Part shown: in pieces, positions 25,440-33,924 of the stretch | Layout of the letters: every line of letters starts with the position of its first letter | Position numbering within the stretch: the stretch's first letter is position 1 | Source: Streptomyces kanamyceticus | GTDB taxonomy: Bacteria; Actinomycetota; Actinomycetes; Streptomycetales; Streptomycetaceae | Assembly: GCF_008704495.1 (NCBI RefSeq) | Contig: NZ_CP023699.1 | Location: forward strand, 7,502,001-7,566,000 | DNA: 64,000 nucleotides | Reading direction: 5' to 3' | Position numbers and translations under genes: made by a program | The notes under the pieces: generated by a model | What the model was told of the DNA's origin: nothing | Database searches by the model: none | Seen by the model: only the letters and a program-made list of their open reading frames with translations

Positions 25440-26891
25440 ATGAGTACCCCGCGCACCCCGCCGCCCCTCGCCGGAGGCGCCCAAGGCCCGCAAGAACTCG
25501 GCCCGTTGCTCGCCATCGCGCTGGACGCCCTGCGCGAAGGGGCGGCCGCCCGCGGCGGCCCCCTCCCCACCGGCGGCCCCGACGCCGTCACCGGCCGCGT
25601 GCACGCCGCCGCCCACCCCGTCCTGCCCGAGCACGGCAGTGGACCCGAGGACGCCCTGCGCACCCTCGTCCACGCCGTAGCCGAAGGCGCGGCCGACCCC
25701 GCGGACCCGCTGTGCGCCGCCCATCTGCACTGCCCGCCGCTCGCCGTCGCGGCCGCCGCCGACCTCGCCGCCTCCGCGCTCAACCCCTCCATGGACTCCT
25801 GGGACCAGGCACCCGCGGCCGCCGCGCTCGAAGCCCTCGTCACCCGCGCCATCGCCGCCGAGATCCACGCCGAAGGCGACGCCCTCGTCACCACCGGCGG
25901 CACCGAAGCCAACCAACTCGCCCTGCTCCTGGCCCGCGAGGCCGCCACCGGACACGGACCCGTCCGCGGCCCCGTCCAACTCCTCGTCGGGGACAACGCC
26001 CACCACTCCCTGGCCCGCGCCGCCTGGCTCCTCGGCCTGCCCGAACCCGTCGCCGTACCCGCCCCCGCGGGCACCCTCGACCCCGCCGCGCTCGACGAAG
26101 CCCTCACCGAACTCGGCGGCCCACCAAGGCGGTTCCTCGTCGCCGCCACCGCGGGCACCACCGACGCCGGACTCATCGACCCCCTCGAAGAGATCGCCGA
26201 CCTGTGCGCCGCCCACGGCGCCCGCCTCCACGTCGACGCCGCGTACGGCGGCGGCCTGCTGTTCAGCGACACCCGCAAAGCCCTCCTTCGCGGCATCGAA
26301 CGCGCCGACACCGTCACCCTCGACCTGCACAAACTCGGCTGGCAGCCCGCCGCCGCCGGACTCATCGCCGTCCGCGACCGCCGCGACCTCGACGCCCTCG
26401 CCCACCGCGCCGACTACCTCAACGCCGACGACGACACCGAAGCGGGCCTGCCCGACCTCCTCGGCCGCTCCCTGCGCACCACGCGCCGCCCCGACATCCT
26501 CAAGATCGCCGTCACCCTCAAGGCGCTCGGCCGCCAGGGACTCGGCGCCCTCGTCGACCAAGTCTGCGACCAGGCACTGGAGTTCGCCGACCTCATCGAG
26601 GAGCACCCCGGCTTCGAGCTCTACGACACCCCCGCCATCAGCACCGTCCTCTTCCGGCCCGCCAGCGCCGACGACCACCACATCGCCCACGTGCGCAGGA
26701 CCCTGCTCGCCGAAGGAACCGCCGTCCTCGGCCGCGCCGACCTCGACGGCTGCCGCTGGCTCAAGGCCACCCTGCTCAACCCGCACACCACACCCGGCGA
26801 CCTCGCCGCACTCCTCAAACTCGTCGAACTCGTCGAAGCGGCACCCCAGGCACCCCAGTCCACCGCCCCGGAAGGAAACACCCCCCGATGA
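25440..26891 (+). CDS. PLP-dependent decarboxylase (diaminobutyrate/lysine decarboxylase-like)
   Basis: 483 residues, ATG 25440 with CGAAGGA upstream. Group II PLP decarboxylase fold: 'NPSMDSWDQAPAA' substrate loop, 'TTGGTEANQLAL' PLP-phosphate loop, 'HVDAAYGGGLLF' Asp for the pyridine nitrogen, and the Schiff-base lysine Lys298 in 'DLHKLGWQP'. The HK-x-x-x-QP form is found in L-2,4-diaminobutyrate decarboxylases (RhbB type) and DesA-like lysine decarboxylases. The next gene, overlapping by 4 bp, encodes an amine N-monooxygenase, so the product is probably a diamine that is then N-hydroxylated. No IdeR/DmdR iron box is visible upstream. Confidence 0.88.
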   Translation: MSTPRTPPPLAGGAQGPQELGPLLAIALDALREGAAARGGPLPTGGPDAVTGRVHAAAHPVLPEHGSGPEDALRTLVHAVAEGAADPADPLCAAHLHCPPLAVAAAADLAASALNPSMDSWDQAPAAAALEALVTRAIAAEIHAEGDALVTTGGTEANQLALLLAREAATGHGPVRGPVQLLVGDNAHHSLARAAWLLGLPEPVAVPAPAGTLDPAALDEALTELGGPPRRFLVAATAGTTDAGLIDPLEEIADLCAAHGARLHVDAAYGGGLLFSDTRKALLRGIERADTVTLDLHKLGWQPAAAGLIAVRDRRDLDALAHRADYLNADDDTEAGLPDLLGRSLRTTRRPDILKIAVTLKALGRQGLGALVDQVCDQALEFADLIEEHPGFELYDTPAISTVLFRPASADDHHIAHVRRTLLAEGTAVLGRADLDGCRWLKATLLNPHTTPGDLAALLKLVELVEAAPQAPQSTAPEGNTPR

Positions 26892-28327
26892 CCGGCACGC
26901 CCGACCACCCCGACCCCACGCCGCTCACCACACCCGAACACCCCCGCGACCTGGTCGGCATCGGCATCGGCCCGTTCAACCTCTCCCTCGCAGCCCTCGC
27001 CGAGCCCCTCGGCGAACTCGACACCGTCTGCTACGAACAGCAGCCCGCCTTCCACTGGCACCCCGGCCTCCTCATCGACGGCGCCACCCTCCAAGTGCCC
27101 TTCCTCGCCGACCTGGTGACCCTCGCCGACCCCGCGAGCCCCTGGTCCTTCCTCAGCTACCTCAAGACCCGCGAGCGGCTCTTCCCCTTCTACTTCGCCG
27201 AGCGCTTCCACATCCAGCGCGCCGAATACGACGCCTACTGCCGCTGGGTCAGCGAGAACCTCCCCGGACTCCACTTCGGCCACCAGGTCGACGCCGTCCG
27301 CTGGAACCCCGAACGCGCCCTGTTCGAGGTCGACTTCACCCAGCTCGACGCCGACGGCGAAGCCGAGGCGCTCGGCCGCACCTACACCAGGAACATCGCC
27401 CTCGGCATCGGCACCGCCCCGTACGTCCCCGAACCCCTCAAGCCCCTCGCCGAAGCCCCCACCGTCCCCGTCATCCACGCCGCGGACTACCTGGACCACC
27501 GCGAACCGCTCCTGAAGGCCGAGCACATCACCGTCATCGGCTCCGGACAGTCCGGCGCCGAGATCTTCCTCGACCTGCTCCGCGCCCGCCCCGCGGGCCG
27601 CGAGAAGATCCACTGGCTGGCCCGCACCGAAGCCTTCGCACCCATGGAGTACTCCAAGCTCGGCCTGGAACACTTCACCCCCGACTACACCCGCTACTTC
27701 CACGCGCTCCCCGAAGCCGTACGCGACGGACTCGTCCCGCACCAGTGGCAGCTCCACAAGGGCATCGACGCCGACACCATCGCCGCCATCCACGACGAGC
27801 TCTACCGGCGCACCCTGCACGGCGGCTGGCCCGACGCCGTCCTCACCCCCGGCGTCTCCGTGCGCACCGCGGGCCGCGTCGCCACCACCCGCGTCGAACT
27901 CCACCTGGAACACCTCCAGCAGGGTGCCCGCTCCCGGCTCACCACCGACGCCGTCGTCCTCGCCACCGGCTACCGGGAGCGGCCCATCGACCAGCTCCTC
28001 GCCGGACTCGACCCCTACATCCGCAAGGACTCGTCCGCCAGGCCCCGCGTCGACGAGCAGTACCGCCTCGTCCTGGACCCCTCCGTCACCGGCGCCGTCC
28101 ACGTGCAGAACGCCGAACGCCACACCCACGGCGTCGGCGCCCCCGACCTCGGCCTCGCCGCCTGGCGCAGCGCCACCATCCTCAACTCCCTCACCGGCAG
28201 GAACCCCTACCCCCTGCCCCGGCGCACCGCGTTCACCAGCTTCGGCCTGGCGACCCCCGAGGCACCCGCGGGCGCCGCGGGTCGCATCGGCGAACAGCGC
28301 GGCAACCTCGTACGCCTCAAGAGCTGA
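26888..28327 (+). CDS. FAD-dependent amine/ornithine/lysine N-monooxygenase (SidA/IucD/PvdA/DesB family)
   Basis: 479 residues; ATG 26888 overlaps the decarboxylase stop (ATGA), so the two are translated together. FAD site 'GIGIGPFNLSLA' near residue 25, substrate region 'FLADLVTLADPASPWSFLSYL', NADPH site 'GSGQSGAEIFLDLL', the 'LATGY' hinge and C-terminal 'AERHTHGVGAPDLGLAAWRS'. The enzyme hydroxylates a terminal amine to a hydroxylamine, the first step to hydroxamates. In desferrioxamine or rhizobactin-type pathways an acyltransferase and a NIS synthetase follow; here neither is present within the window, so the final product is unknown. Confidence 0.92.
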   Translation: MTGTPDHPDPTPLTTPEHPRDLVGIGIGPFNLSLAALAEPLGELDTVCYEQQPAFHWHPGLLIDGATLQVPFLADLVTLADPASPWSFLSYLKTRERLFPFYFAERFHIQRAEYDAYCRWVSENLPGLHFGHQVDAVRWNPERALFEVDFTQLDADGEAEALGRTYTRNIALGIGTAPYVPEPLKPLAEAPTVPVIHAADYLDHREPLLKAEHITVIGSGQSGAEIFLDLLRARPAGREKIHWLARTEAFAPMEYSKLGLEHFTPDYTRYFHALPEAVRDGLVPHQWQLHKGIDADTIAAIHDELYRRTLHGGWPDAVLTPGVSVRTAGRVATTRVELHLEHLQQGARSRLTTDAVVLATGYRERPIDQLLAGLDPYIRKDSSARPRVDEQYRLVLDPSVTGAVHVQNAERHTHGVGAPDLGLAAWRSATILNSLTGRNPYPLPRRTAFTSFGLATPEAPAGAAGRIGEQRGNLVRLKS

Positions 28328-28494
28328 CACCGCCACCCGCACCCCGGCCCGCAGTAGAGCATTAGAGGCGAGCCGGGGAGCCCCGAAGGCCGGGCGAAAT
28401 GTCCGCCCCCAAGCGCCGCGCCAGCGTCGAATATTCCTTCGAAAAAAATGCGCGGCGGCGAAATACCAGCCCCGCGCCGCCGGTTCGGACGACC

Positions 28495-29691
28495 ATGAAC
28501 ACCGACACCACGGCCTCCTGGACCGCAGCCTTCCGCTCCGCCCTCATCAGCCCCTACGAAGACATCGACCTCTTCACGCTCCGCGCCTTCTCCGCACAGA
28601 CCGTCCGCCAGATCATCCGCCTCGACGGCGGCGGCAGCGCCGTCCGCATCCGCCTCAGCAACCGCTACGGCAAGGAACCCCTCCACATCGGGGGCGCCCG
28701 CCTCGCCAGACGCACCGAAGGCAGCGGCATCGAATCCGGCAGCGACACACCCCTCCACGTCGGCGGCGCCGAGGAATTCACCATCCCGGTCGGCCAGGAC
28801 ATCGTCACCGACCCCGTCGAACAGACCGTGGCCGCGGGCGACGAACTGGCCCTCACCCTCTGGCTGCCCGCCGACACCGGCCTGACCACCTACTCCGCCG
28901 TGCCCCTGCGCACCGGCTACGCCGTCCCAGGCAACGCGCTCACCGCCACCACCCTCGACGGCACCGAAGGCCTGGAAGAACTGGTCACCCGCCACTTCAT
29001 CAGCGGCGCCGACGTCCTCGCCCCCGCCGGCACCGCCATCGCCGTCGCCTTCGGAGACTCCTGGTTCGAAGGCACCGGCACCACACACGACACCGACAAC
29101 CGCTTCCCCGACCTGCTCAACAACCGCCTGCGCGAAGCCGGGAAGAACACCTCGACCGGCCTCGTCGACTGGGTCGTCAACCAAGGACTCTCCGCCAACC
29201 GCCTGCTCACCGACGAAATCGGCGAACACGCCCTGGCCCGCCTACGGCGCGACGTCCTCGACGTACCCGGCGTCACCCACGTCATCGTCCACCTCGGCCT
29301 CAACGACCTCGGCATCCCCGGCCAGGAGGCCCACCCCGCCGCCGCACCCATCCCCTCGGCCGCCGACCTCATCGCGGGCCTCACCACCCTCGCCGAGCGC
29401 CTGCACACCGCGGGCCTCACCGCCATCGCCGCCACCGTCGGCCCCTTCGCGGGCACCATCTACGACGGCTACGCCACCCCCGAAGGCAGCGCCGTCGGCC
29501 GCGAGGTCAGCGACTGGATCCGCGGCAGCGAGAGCCCCTTCGACGGCTACGTCGACTTCGACGCCGTCGCGGACCCGGCCGACCCCGACCGGATCCACGA
29601 CGACTACGACAGCGGCGACGGCCTCCACGTCAACGACGCGGGCGCGCGAGCACTCGCCGACGCGGTCGACCTCAGCACGCTGAAGGTCTAG
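28495..29691 (+). CDS. SGNH/GDSL-type hydrolase
   Basis: 398 residues from ATG 28495; an in-frame ATG at 28399 adds a poor 32-residue lead and lies across an AT-rich, promoter-like stretch, so I prefer 28495. An N-terminal beta-sandwich of about 175 residues ('VRIRLSNRYGKEPLHIGGA') precedes the esterase domain: block I 'AFGDSWFEG' with the nucleophile Ser, block II Gly in 'NQGLSANR', block III Asn in 'HLGLNDLG', block V Asp/His in 'GDGLHVND'. No signal peptide. It probably cleaves an ester on a sugar or lipid. 168 bp behind the N-monooxygenase, perhaps a separate transcription unit. Confidence 0.9.
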   Translation: MNTDTTASWTAAFRSALISPYEDIDLFTLRAFSAQTVRQIIRLDGGGSAVRIRLSNRYGKEPLHIGGARLARRTEGSGIESGSDTPLHVGGAEEFTIPVGQDIVTDPVEQTVAAGDELALTLWLPADTGLTTYSAVPLRTGYAVPGNALTATTLDGTEGLEELVTRHFISGADVLAPAGTAIAVAFGDSWFEGTGTTHDTDNRFPDLLNNRLREAGKNTSTGLVDWVVNQGLSANRLLTDEIGEHALARLRRDVLDVPGVTHVIVHLGLNDLGIPGQEAHPAAAPIPSAADLIAGLTTLAERLHTAGLTAIAATVGPFAGTIYDGYATPEGSAVGREVSDWIRGSESPFDGYVDFDAVADPADPDRIHDDYDSGDGLHVNDAGARALADAVDLSTLKV

Positions 29692-29695
29692 CGGC

Positions 29696-31498
29696 TCAGA
29701 ACACCGGCGTACCGTCCCGGGTCAGCTTCCAGTCCACCGACGCGAACTGACCCGGGTCGACCGTCCCCTTCGCCTTCACCCAGCCGATGATGGTGTTCCG
29801 GATCTCCTCCGAATTCGCCCACAGCTGCTTGGCACCCGCCACATGCGGGAAATTCCCGCCACCGCTCGCCCGGTAATTGTTCACCGCGAGCACGAACTGA
29901 GCCTTCGGATCGAGCTCCTTGCCCTCGAACGCCAGCTTCGCGATCCGCGACCCCGCGGGCTTCGCGATGTCGATCTCGTACGTCAGACCGCTCACCGCGT
30001 CGTAGTTGTAATCCGGAATGTTCTCGGCATTCGTCAGCTTCGCCGGGTCCACCGGACCGCCCGCCGGAGTCTGTACGTAATAGCGTGCCGAGAACTCCAG
30101 GTACTCCTTCAGCTGCGCACCCGTGAGCAGCCGCGCCTCCAGGGTGTTCTCGAACGGATACAGGCCCGCCGCATCCTTGATCGTCACGTCACCTGCCGGG
30201 ATCCGCGCCGTACGCGAGAAGCACGAAGCCTGCGAAATCACCGGCAGCGCAGCGTACGCGCCGCCCTTGAGCGCCGCCGCCACCGTCTCCTTCTGCACCT
30301 CATTGATCAGGTCGATGATCGCGACGTCCTTGAACGGGCCCTCGGCCGTGCTCATCGCCGCCGTCGACGTGCCGATGACCTGGTTGACGTACGCGACGAC
30401 CTTCTCGTGCTCATCGGCGAGCAGCCGCGTGACCTTCTTGTCCTCCGCCGCCGTATTGGAGTTCAGGACCTTCGCGCCGACCTTCTCCACCGTCCAGCGG
30501 CCCTTGGCCCACACCAGATCGAAGTCGAACAGGGTCAGGCGCTGGCCCCACTTCAACGGCTCGGACAGGACGACCTTCTTGCCCGTCTCCTTGTTCTCCA
30601 CGAAGTACTCGGGAATCTCCGTGTGCGCGTGCCCGACCAGGATCGCGTCGATGCCGGGCACCTGCTCGGCCACCAGACCCGCCGCGTTCTCGATGTACGG
30701 CAGCTGGTCGCCGTACGACGAGGTGCCGCTCGACCCGGAGTGCGCCGACACGATCACGACGTCCGCACCCATCGAACGCAGCTTCGGCACCCACTTCGCG
30801 GCCTGCTCCTCAAGGCCGGGGAAGGTCATCTTGCCCTGCACGTTCGCCTTGTCCCAGATCGCGATGCCCGGGTTGGTGAGACCGAGGACCGCGACCTTCA
30901 CATCGCGGCCGTGCGGGGTGCGAAGCCGCTTCATGAAGTACGGCGGGAAGGCGGGCTTCTGCGTCTTCGCGTCAAGGGCGTTCGCCCCGAGCAGCGGGAA
31001 GTCGCACTGCTCCTCGAACTTGCGCAGCACCGGAATGCCGTAGTTGAACTCGTGGTTGCCGAGCGCCGCCGCGTCGTACCCGATCGCGTTCATCGCCTGC
31101 GCCATCGGATGCACCGGGCCGTGCTCCGCGGTGATCGGGTCGACCTTGGCGTAGTAGTACGACAGCTGGGTGCCCTGGATGGTGTCGCCCGCGTCGATCA
31201 GGAGGGTGTTCCTGCGGCCCTTCTCCTCACGGATCTCGTTCACGAGCGTGGAGATCTTCGCCAGACCCACGTCGTTGTGGTCCTTGTCGTCGAACTCCTT
31301 GTCCGTGAAGTAGTCCCAGTTGAAGACGTTGCCGTGCAGGTCCGTCGTGCCGAGCACGGTGAACGAGTACCGCTTCTTCCGCTTCGCGGGCTTCCCGTGG
31401 GCATGGGCGACGGACGGCGCGGCGGCCGCCCCCGTGAGCGCCACGCCCACACCGGTGGCGGCGGACGTGCCCAGGAACTTCCTGCGGTTCAGCGGCAT
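29696..31498 (-). CDS. Exported 5'-nucleotidase-like metallophosphatase
   Basis: 600 residues. Twin-arginine signal 'NRRKFLGTSAATGVGVALTG' and cleavage near 'AHAHG'. Metallophosphoesterase domain with the dinuclear site motifs 'GTTDLHGN', 'LIDAGDTIQG', 'ALGNHEFNYG', 'VIVSAHSG' and 'LVGHAHTE'; C-terminal 5'-nucleotidase domain from about residue 360 ('YPFENTLEARLLTGAQLKEYLE', 'NNYRASGGGNFP'). Family members act as 5'-nucleotidase, 2',3'-cyclic phosphodiesterase or 3'-nucleotidase, scavenging phosphate and nucleosides. ATG 31498 with GAGGAG at 6 nt. Converges on the SGNH gene with a 4-bp gap. Confidence 0.94.
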   Translation of the reverse strand: MPLNRRKFLGTSAATGVGVALTGAAAAPSVAHAHGKPAKRKKRYSFTVLGTTDLHGNVFNWDYFTDKEFDDKDHNDVGLAKISTLVNEIREEKGRRNTLLIDAGDTIQGTQLSYYYAKVDPITAEHGPVHPMAQAMNAIGYDAAALGNHEFNYGIPVLRKFEEQCDFPLLGANALDAKTQKPAFPPYFMKRLRTPHGRDVKVAVLGLTNPGIAIWDKANVQGKMTFPGLEEQAAKWVPKLRSMGADVVIVSAHSGSSGTSSYGDQLPYIENAAGLVAEQVPGIDAILVGHAHTEIPEYFVENKETGKKVVLSEPLKWGQRLTLFDFDLVWAKGRWTVEKVGAKVLNSNTAAEDKKVTRLLADEHEKVVAYVNQVIGTSTAAMSTAEGPFKDVAIIDLINEVQKETVAAALKGGAYAALPVISQASCFSRTARIPAGDVTIKDAAGLYPFENTLEARLLTGAQLKEYLEFSARYYVQTPAGGPVDPAKLTNAENIPDYNYDAVSGLTYEIDIAKPAGSRIAKLAFEGKELDPKAQFVLAVNNYRASGGGNFPHVAGAKQLWANSEEIRNTIIGWVKAKGTVDPGQFASVDWKLTRDGTPVF

Positions 31499-31627
31499 CT
31501 CTGTACTCCTCGGTCGACCGTAAGTAACGCGCGTAGATTCTGACCCCGGGAGCAACATCCGCAACAGACCCCGCAGGTTTCGATCCGGTGACTGTCCGGT
31601 ACGTCCACACGATGCGAAAGTGACCCC

Positions 31628-32350
31628 ATGGACAACACCCCCGCCCCCTACGGCACCCCCGACGCCCCCCGCGTCGCCGTCCGCGGCGAAGCCCACCTCG
31701 AAGTCGAACCCGAGATCGCCCGCATCAGCATCACCGTCAGCGCCCGCGGCACCGACCGACGCGACACCCTGAACGACCTCACCCGCCGCAACACCACCGT
31801 CCTCGACCTCATCAAGTCCTACGGCGACGAAGTCGAAAAACTGGAGACCGGCGCCTTCTCCATCAGCCCCGAACCCGCCAAACACGGCCGCGGCGAACGC
31901 ATCCGCGCCTACCACGGCCGCGTCCACCTCACCGCCGAACTCAACGACTTCACCGCCCTCGGCGAACTCACCACCCGACTCGCCGACCTCGACCTCACCC
32001 GCGTCGAAGGCCCCTGGTGGGCCCTGCGCAACAACTCGCCCCACCACGCCCGCGCCCGCCAACAAGCCGTACGCGAAGCGGTCACCCGCGCCCGCGAATA
32101 CGCCGAAGCCCTGAACACCTCACTCGCCGCCCTCGTCGAACTCGCCGACATCGGCGCCGAGAACAGCCCCGCCCACGGCTACGGCGCCCCGCCCGGAGCC
32201 ATGCGCTCCGTCGCGTACGGCGGAGCGCCCGGCGCCGCCACCGAAGCCGCACCCCTCGACCTCGAACCGCAACGCCAGCACGTCTACGCCACCGTCAACG
32301 CCCGATTCACCATGGCACCACCCGCATTGGGGACCGGAACAGCACGCTGA
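31628..32350 (+). CDS. SIMPL domain (DUF541) protein
   Basis: 240 residues, all in one SIMPL/DUF541 domain: 'VRGEAHLEVEPEIARISITVSA' at the start, 'TRAREYAEALN' and a final beta strand 'VYATVNARFTM'. Homologues such as BP26 and OxSod-like proteins form ring-shaped oligomers and are often secreted; this one has no signal peptide, so it is cytoplasmic. Function of the family is poorly known, with links to oxidative stress. It is separated from the divergent phosphatase by 129 bp. Confidence 0.88.
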   Translation: MDNTPAPYGTPDAPRVAVRGEAHLEVEPEIARISITVSARGTDRRDTLNDLTRRNTTVLDLIKSYGDEVEKLETGAFSISPEPAKHGRGERIRAYHGRVHLTAELNDFTALGELTTRLADLDLTRVEGPWWALRNNSPHHARARQQAVREAVTRAREYAEALNTSLAALVELADIGAENSPAHGYGAPPGAMRSVAYGGAPGAATEAAPLDLEPQRQHVYATVNARFTMAPPALGTGTAR

Positions 32351-32458
32351 GCGCTCATCGGAGCGTCCCCCCGCACAATTCAACACTTGTCAATAACCCT
32401 TCACGCAAAGGTTGTTGAGTAGTCATGCCCGACCAAATCTCTACCGACCGGTAAGCCC

Positions 32459-32464
32459 TAGGCT
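32459..32464 (+). promoter_or_regulatory. -10-like TAGGCT of pyk
   Basis: TAGGCT, then 6 nt (CAAACC) and ATG 32471, so transcription would start at the start codon. No Shine-Dalgarno is present. Confidence 0.55.
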
Positions 32465-32470
32465 CAAACC

Positions 32471-33907
32471 ATGCGCCGAGCAAAAATCGTTTGTACCCTG
32501 GGACCCGCCACCGACTCGTACGACCAGATCAAGGCCCTGGTCGAAGCCGGAATGGACGTAGCCCGCTTCAACCTCAGCCACGGCACCTACGCCGAGCACG
32601 AGGAGCGCTACCAGCGCGTACGCAAGGCCTCCGAAGAGACAGGACGCAGCCTCGGCATCCTGGCCGACCTTCAAGGCCCGAAGATCCGCCTCGGCCGCTT
32701 CCGCGAAGGCCCCGTACTCCTTGAACGGGGCGACGAGTTCACCATCACCGTCGAAGAAGGCGTCCAAGGCGACCGCCAGACCTGCGGCACCACCTACGGC
32801 GGCCTCGCCGAAGACGTCACCACCGGCGAACGCATCCTCGTCGACGACGGCAAAGTGACCCTGGAGGTCACCGCGGTCGACGGGCCCCGAGTCACCACCA
32901 CCGTCATCGAAGGCGGCATGGTCTCCGACCACAAGGGCCTCAACCTCCCCGGCGTCGCCGTCTCCGTCCCCGCACTCTCCGACAAGGACGAAGCAGACCT
33001 CCGCTGGGCACTGCGTTCAGGATTCGACGTCATCGCGCTGTCCTTCGTACGCAGCGGACGCGACATCGAAGACGTCCACCGCATCATGGACGAAGAAGGC
33101 CGCCGCCTCCCCGTCATCGCCAAGGTCGAAAAGCCCCAGGCCGTCGAGAACATCGAAGACATCGTCGCCGCCTTCGACGGCATCATGGTCGCCCGCGGCG
33201 ACCTCGGCGTCGAAATGCCCCTGGAACAGGTGCCGATCGTCCAAAAGCGCGCCATCAAGCTCGCCAAGCGCAACGCCAAACCGGTCATCGTCGCCACCCA
33301 GATGCTCGACTCGATGATCGACAACTCCCGCCCCACGCGCGCCGAGGCATCCGACGTCGCCAACGCCGTCATCGACGGCACCGACGCCGTCATGCTCTCC
33401 GGCGAGACCAGCGTCGGCAAATACCCCATCGAGACCGTCAAGACCATGGGCCGCATCGTCGAAGCCGCCGAAGAGGACATCCTCGCCAAGGGCCTGCCGC
33501 CCCTGACCGAACGCAACAAACCCCGCACCCAAGGCGGCGCAGTCGCCCGCGCCGCCGCCGAAATGGGCGACTTCCTCGGCGCCAAGTTCCTCGTCGCCTT
33601 CACCCAGTCCGGCGACACCGTGCGACGCCTCTCCCGCTACCGCTCGCCGATCCCGCTCCTCGCCTTCACCCCCGACGCGGCCACCCGCTCCCAGCTCAAC
33701 CTCACCTGGGGCGTGGAAACCTTCCTCGGCCCCCACGTCGAATCCACCGACGCCATGGTCGACCAGGTCGACGAAATGCTCCTCAAGATCGGCCGCTGCC
33801 AGAAGGGCGACATCGTCGTCATCACGGCAGGATCCCCGCCCGGCGTACCCGGCTCGACGAACCTCGTCCGCATCCACCACATCGGCGAGGACGACAGCCC
33901 CAAGTAG
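32471..33907 (+). CDS. pyk: Pyruvate kinase
   Basis: 478 residues, normal length. Makes pyruvate and ATP from phosphoenolpyruvate in glycolysis; homotetramer in the cytoplasm. N-terminus 'RRAKIVCTLGPATDSYDQIK', 'ARFNLSHGTY', the substrate helix 'IAKVEKPQAVENI', metal-binding 'GIMVARGDLGVEMPLE' and 'ATQMLDSMIDNSRPTRAE' are all intact; the C-terminal domain lacks extra regulatory sequence. A conserved neighbour of pdtaR in Streptomyces (recall). ATG 32471 has no Shine-Dalgarno. Confidence 0.98.
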   Translation: MRRAKIVCTLGPATDSYDQIKALVEAGMDVARFNLSHGTYAEHEERYQRVRKASEETGRSLGILADLQGPKIRLGRFREGPVLLERGDEFTITVEEGVQGDRQTCGTTYGGLAEDVTTGERILVDDGKVTLEVTAVDGPRVTTTVIEGGMVSDHKGLNLPGVAVSVPALSDKDEADLRWALRSGFDVIALSFVRSGRDIEDVHRIMDEEGRRLPVIAKVEKPQAVENIEDIVAAFDGIMVARGDLGVEMPLEQVPIVQKRAIKLAKRNAKPVIVATQMLDSMIDNSRPTRAEASDVANAVIDGTDAVMLSGETSVGKYPIETVKTMGRIVEAAEEDILAKGLPPLTERNKPRTQGGAVARAAAEMGDFLGAKFLVAFTQSGDTVRRLSRYRSPIPLLAFTPDAATRSQLNLTWGVETFLGPHVESTDAMVDQVDEMLLKIGRCQKGDIVVITAGSPPGVPGSTNLVRIHHIGEDDSPK

Positions 33908-33924
33908 GCCGCCAATCGCGAGAG

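Noticed and set aside
25290..25440. Iron box (TTAGGTTAGGCTAACCTAA type) before the decarboxylase
   Set aside because: Looked for because of the siderophore-like enzymes; no sequence close to the consensus is present.
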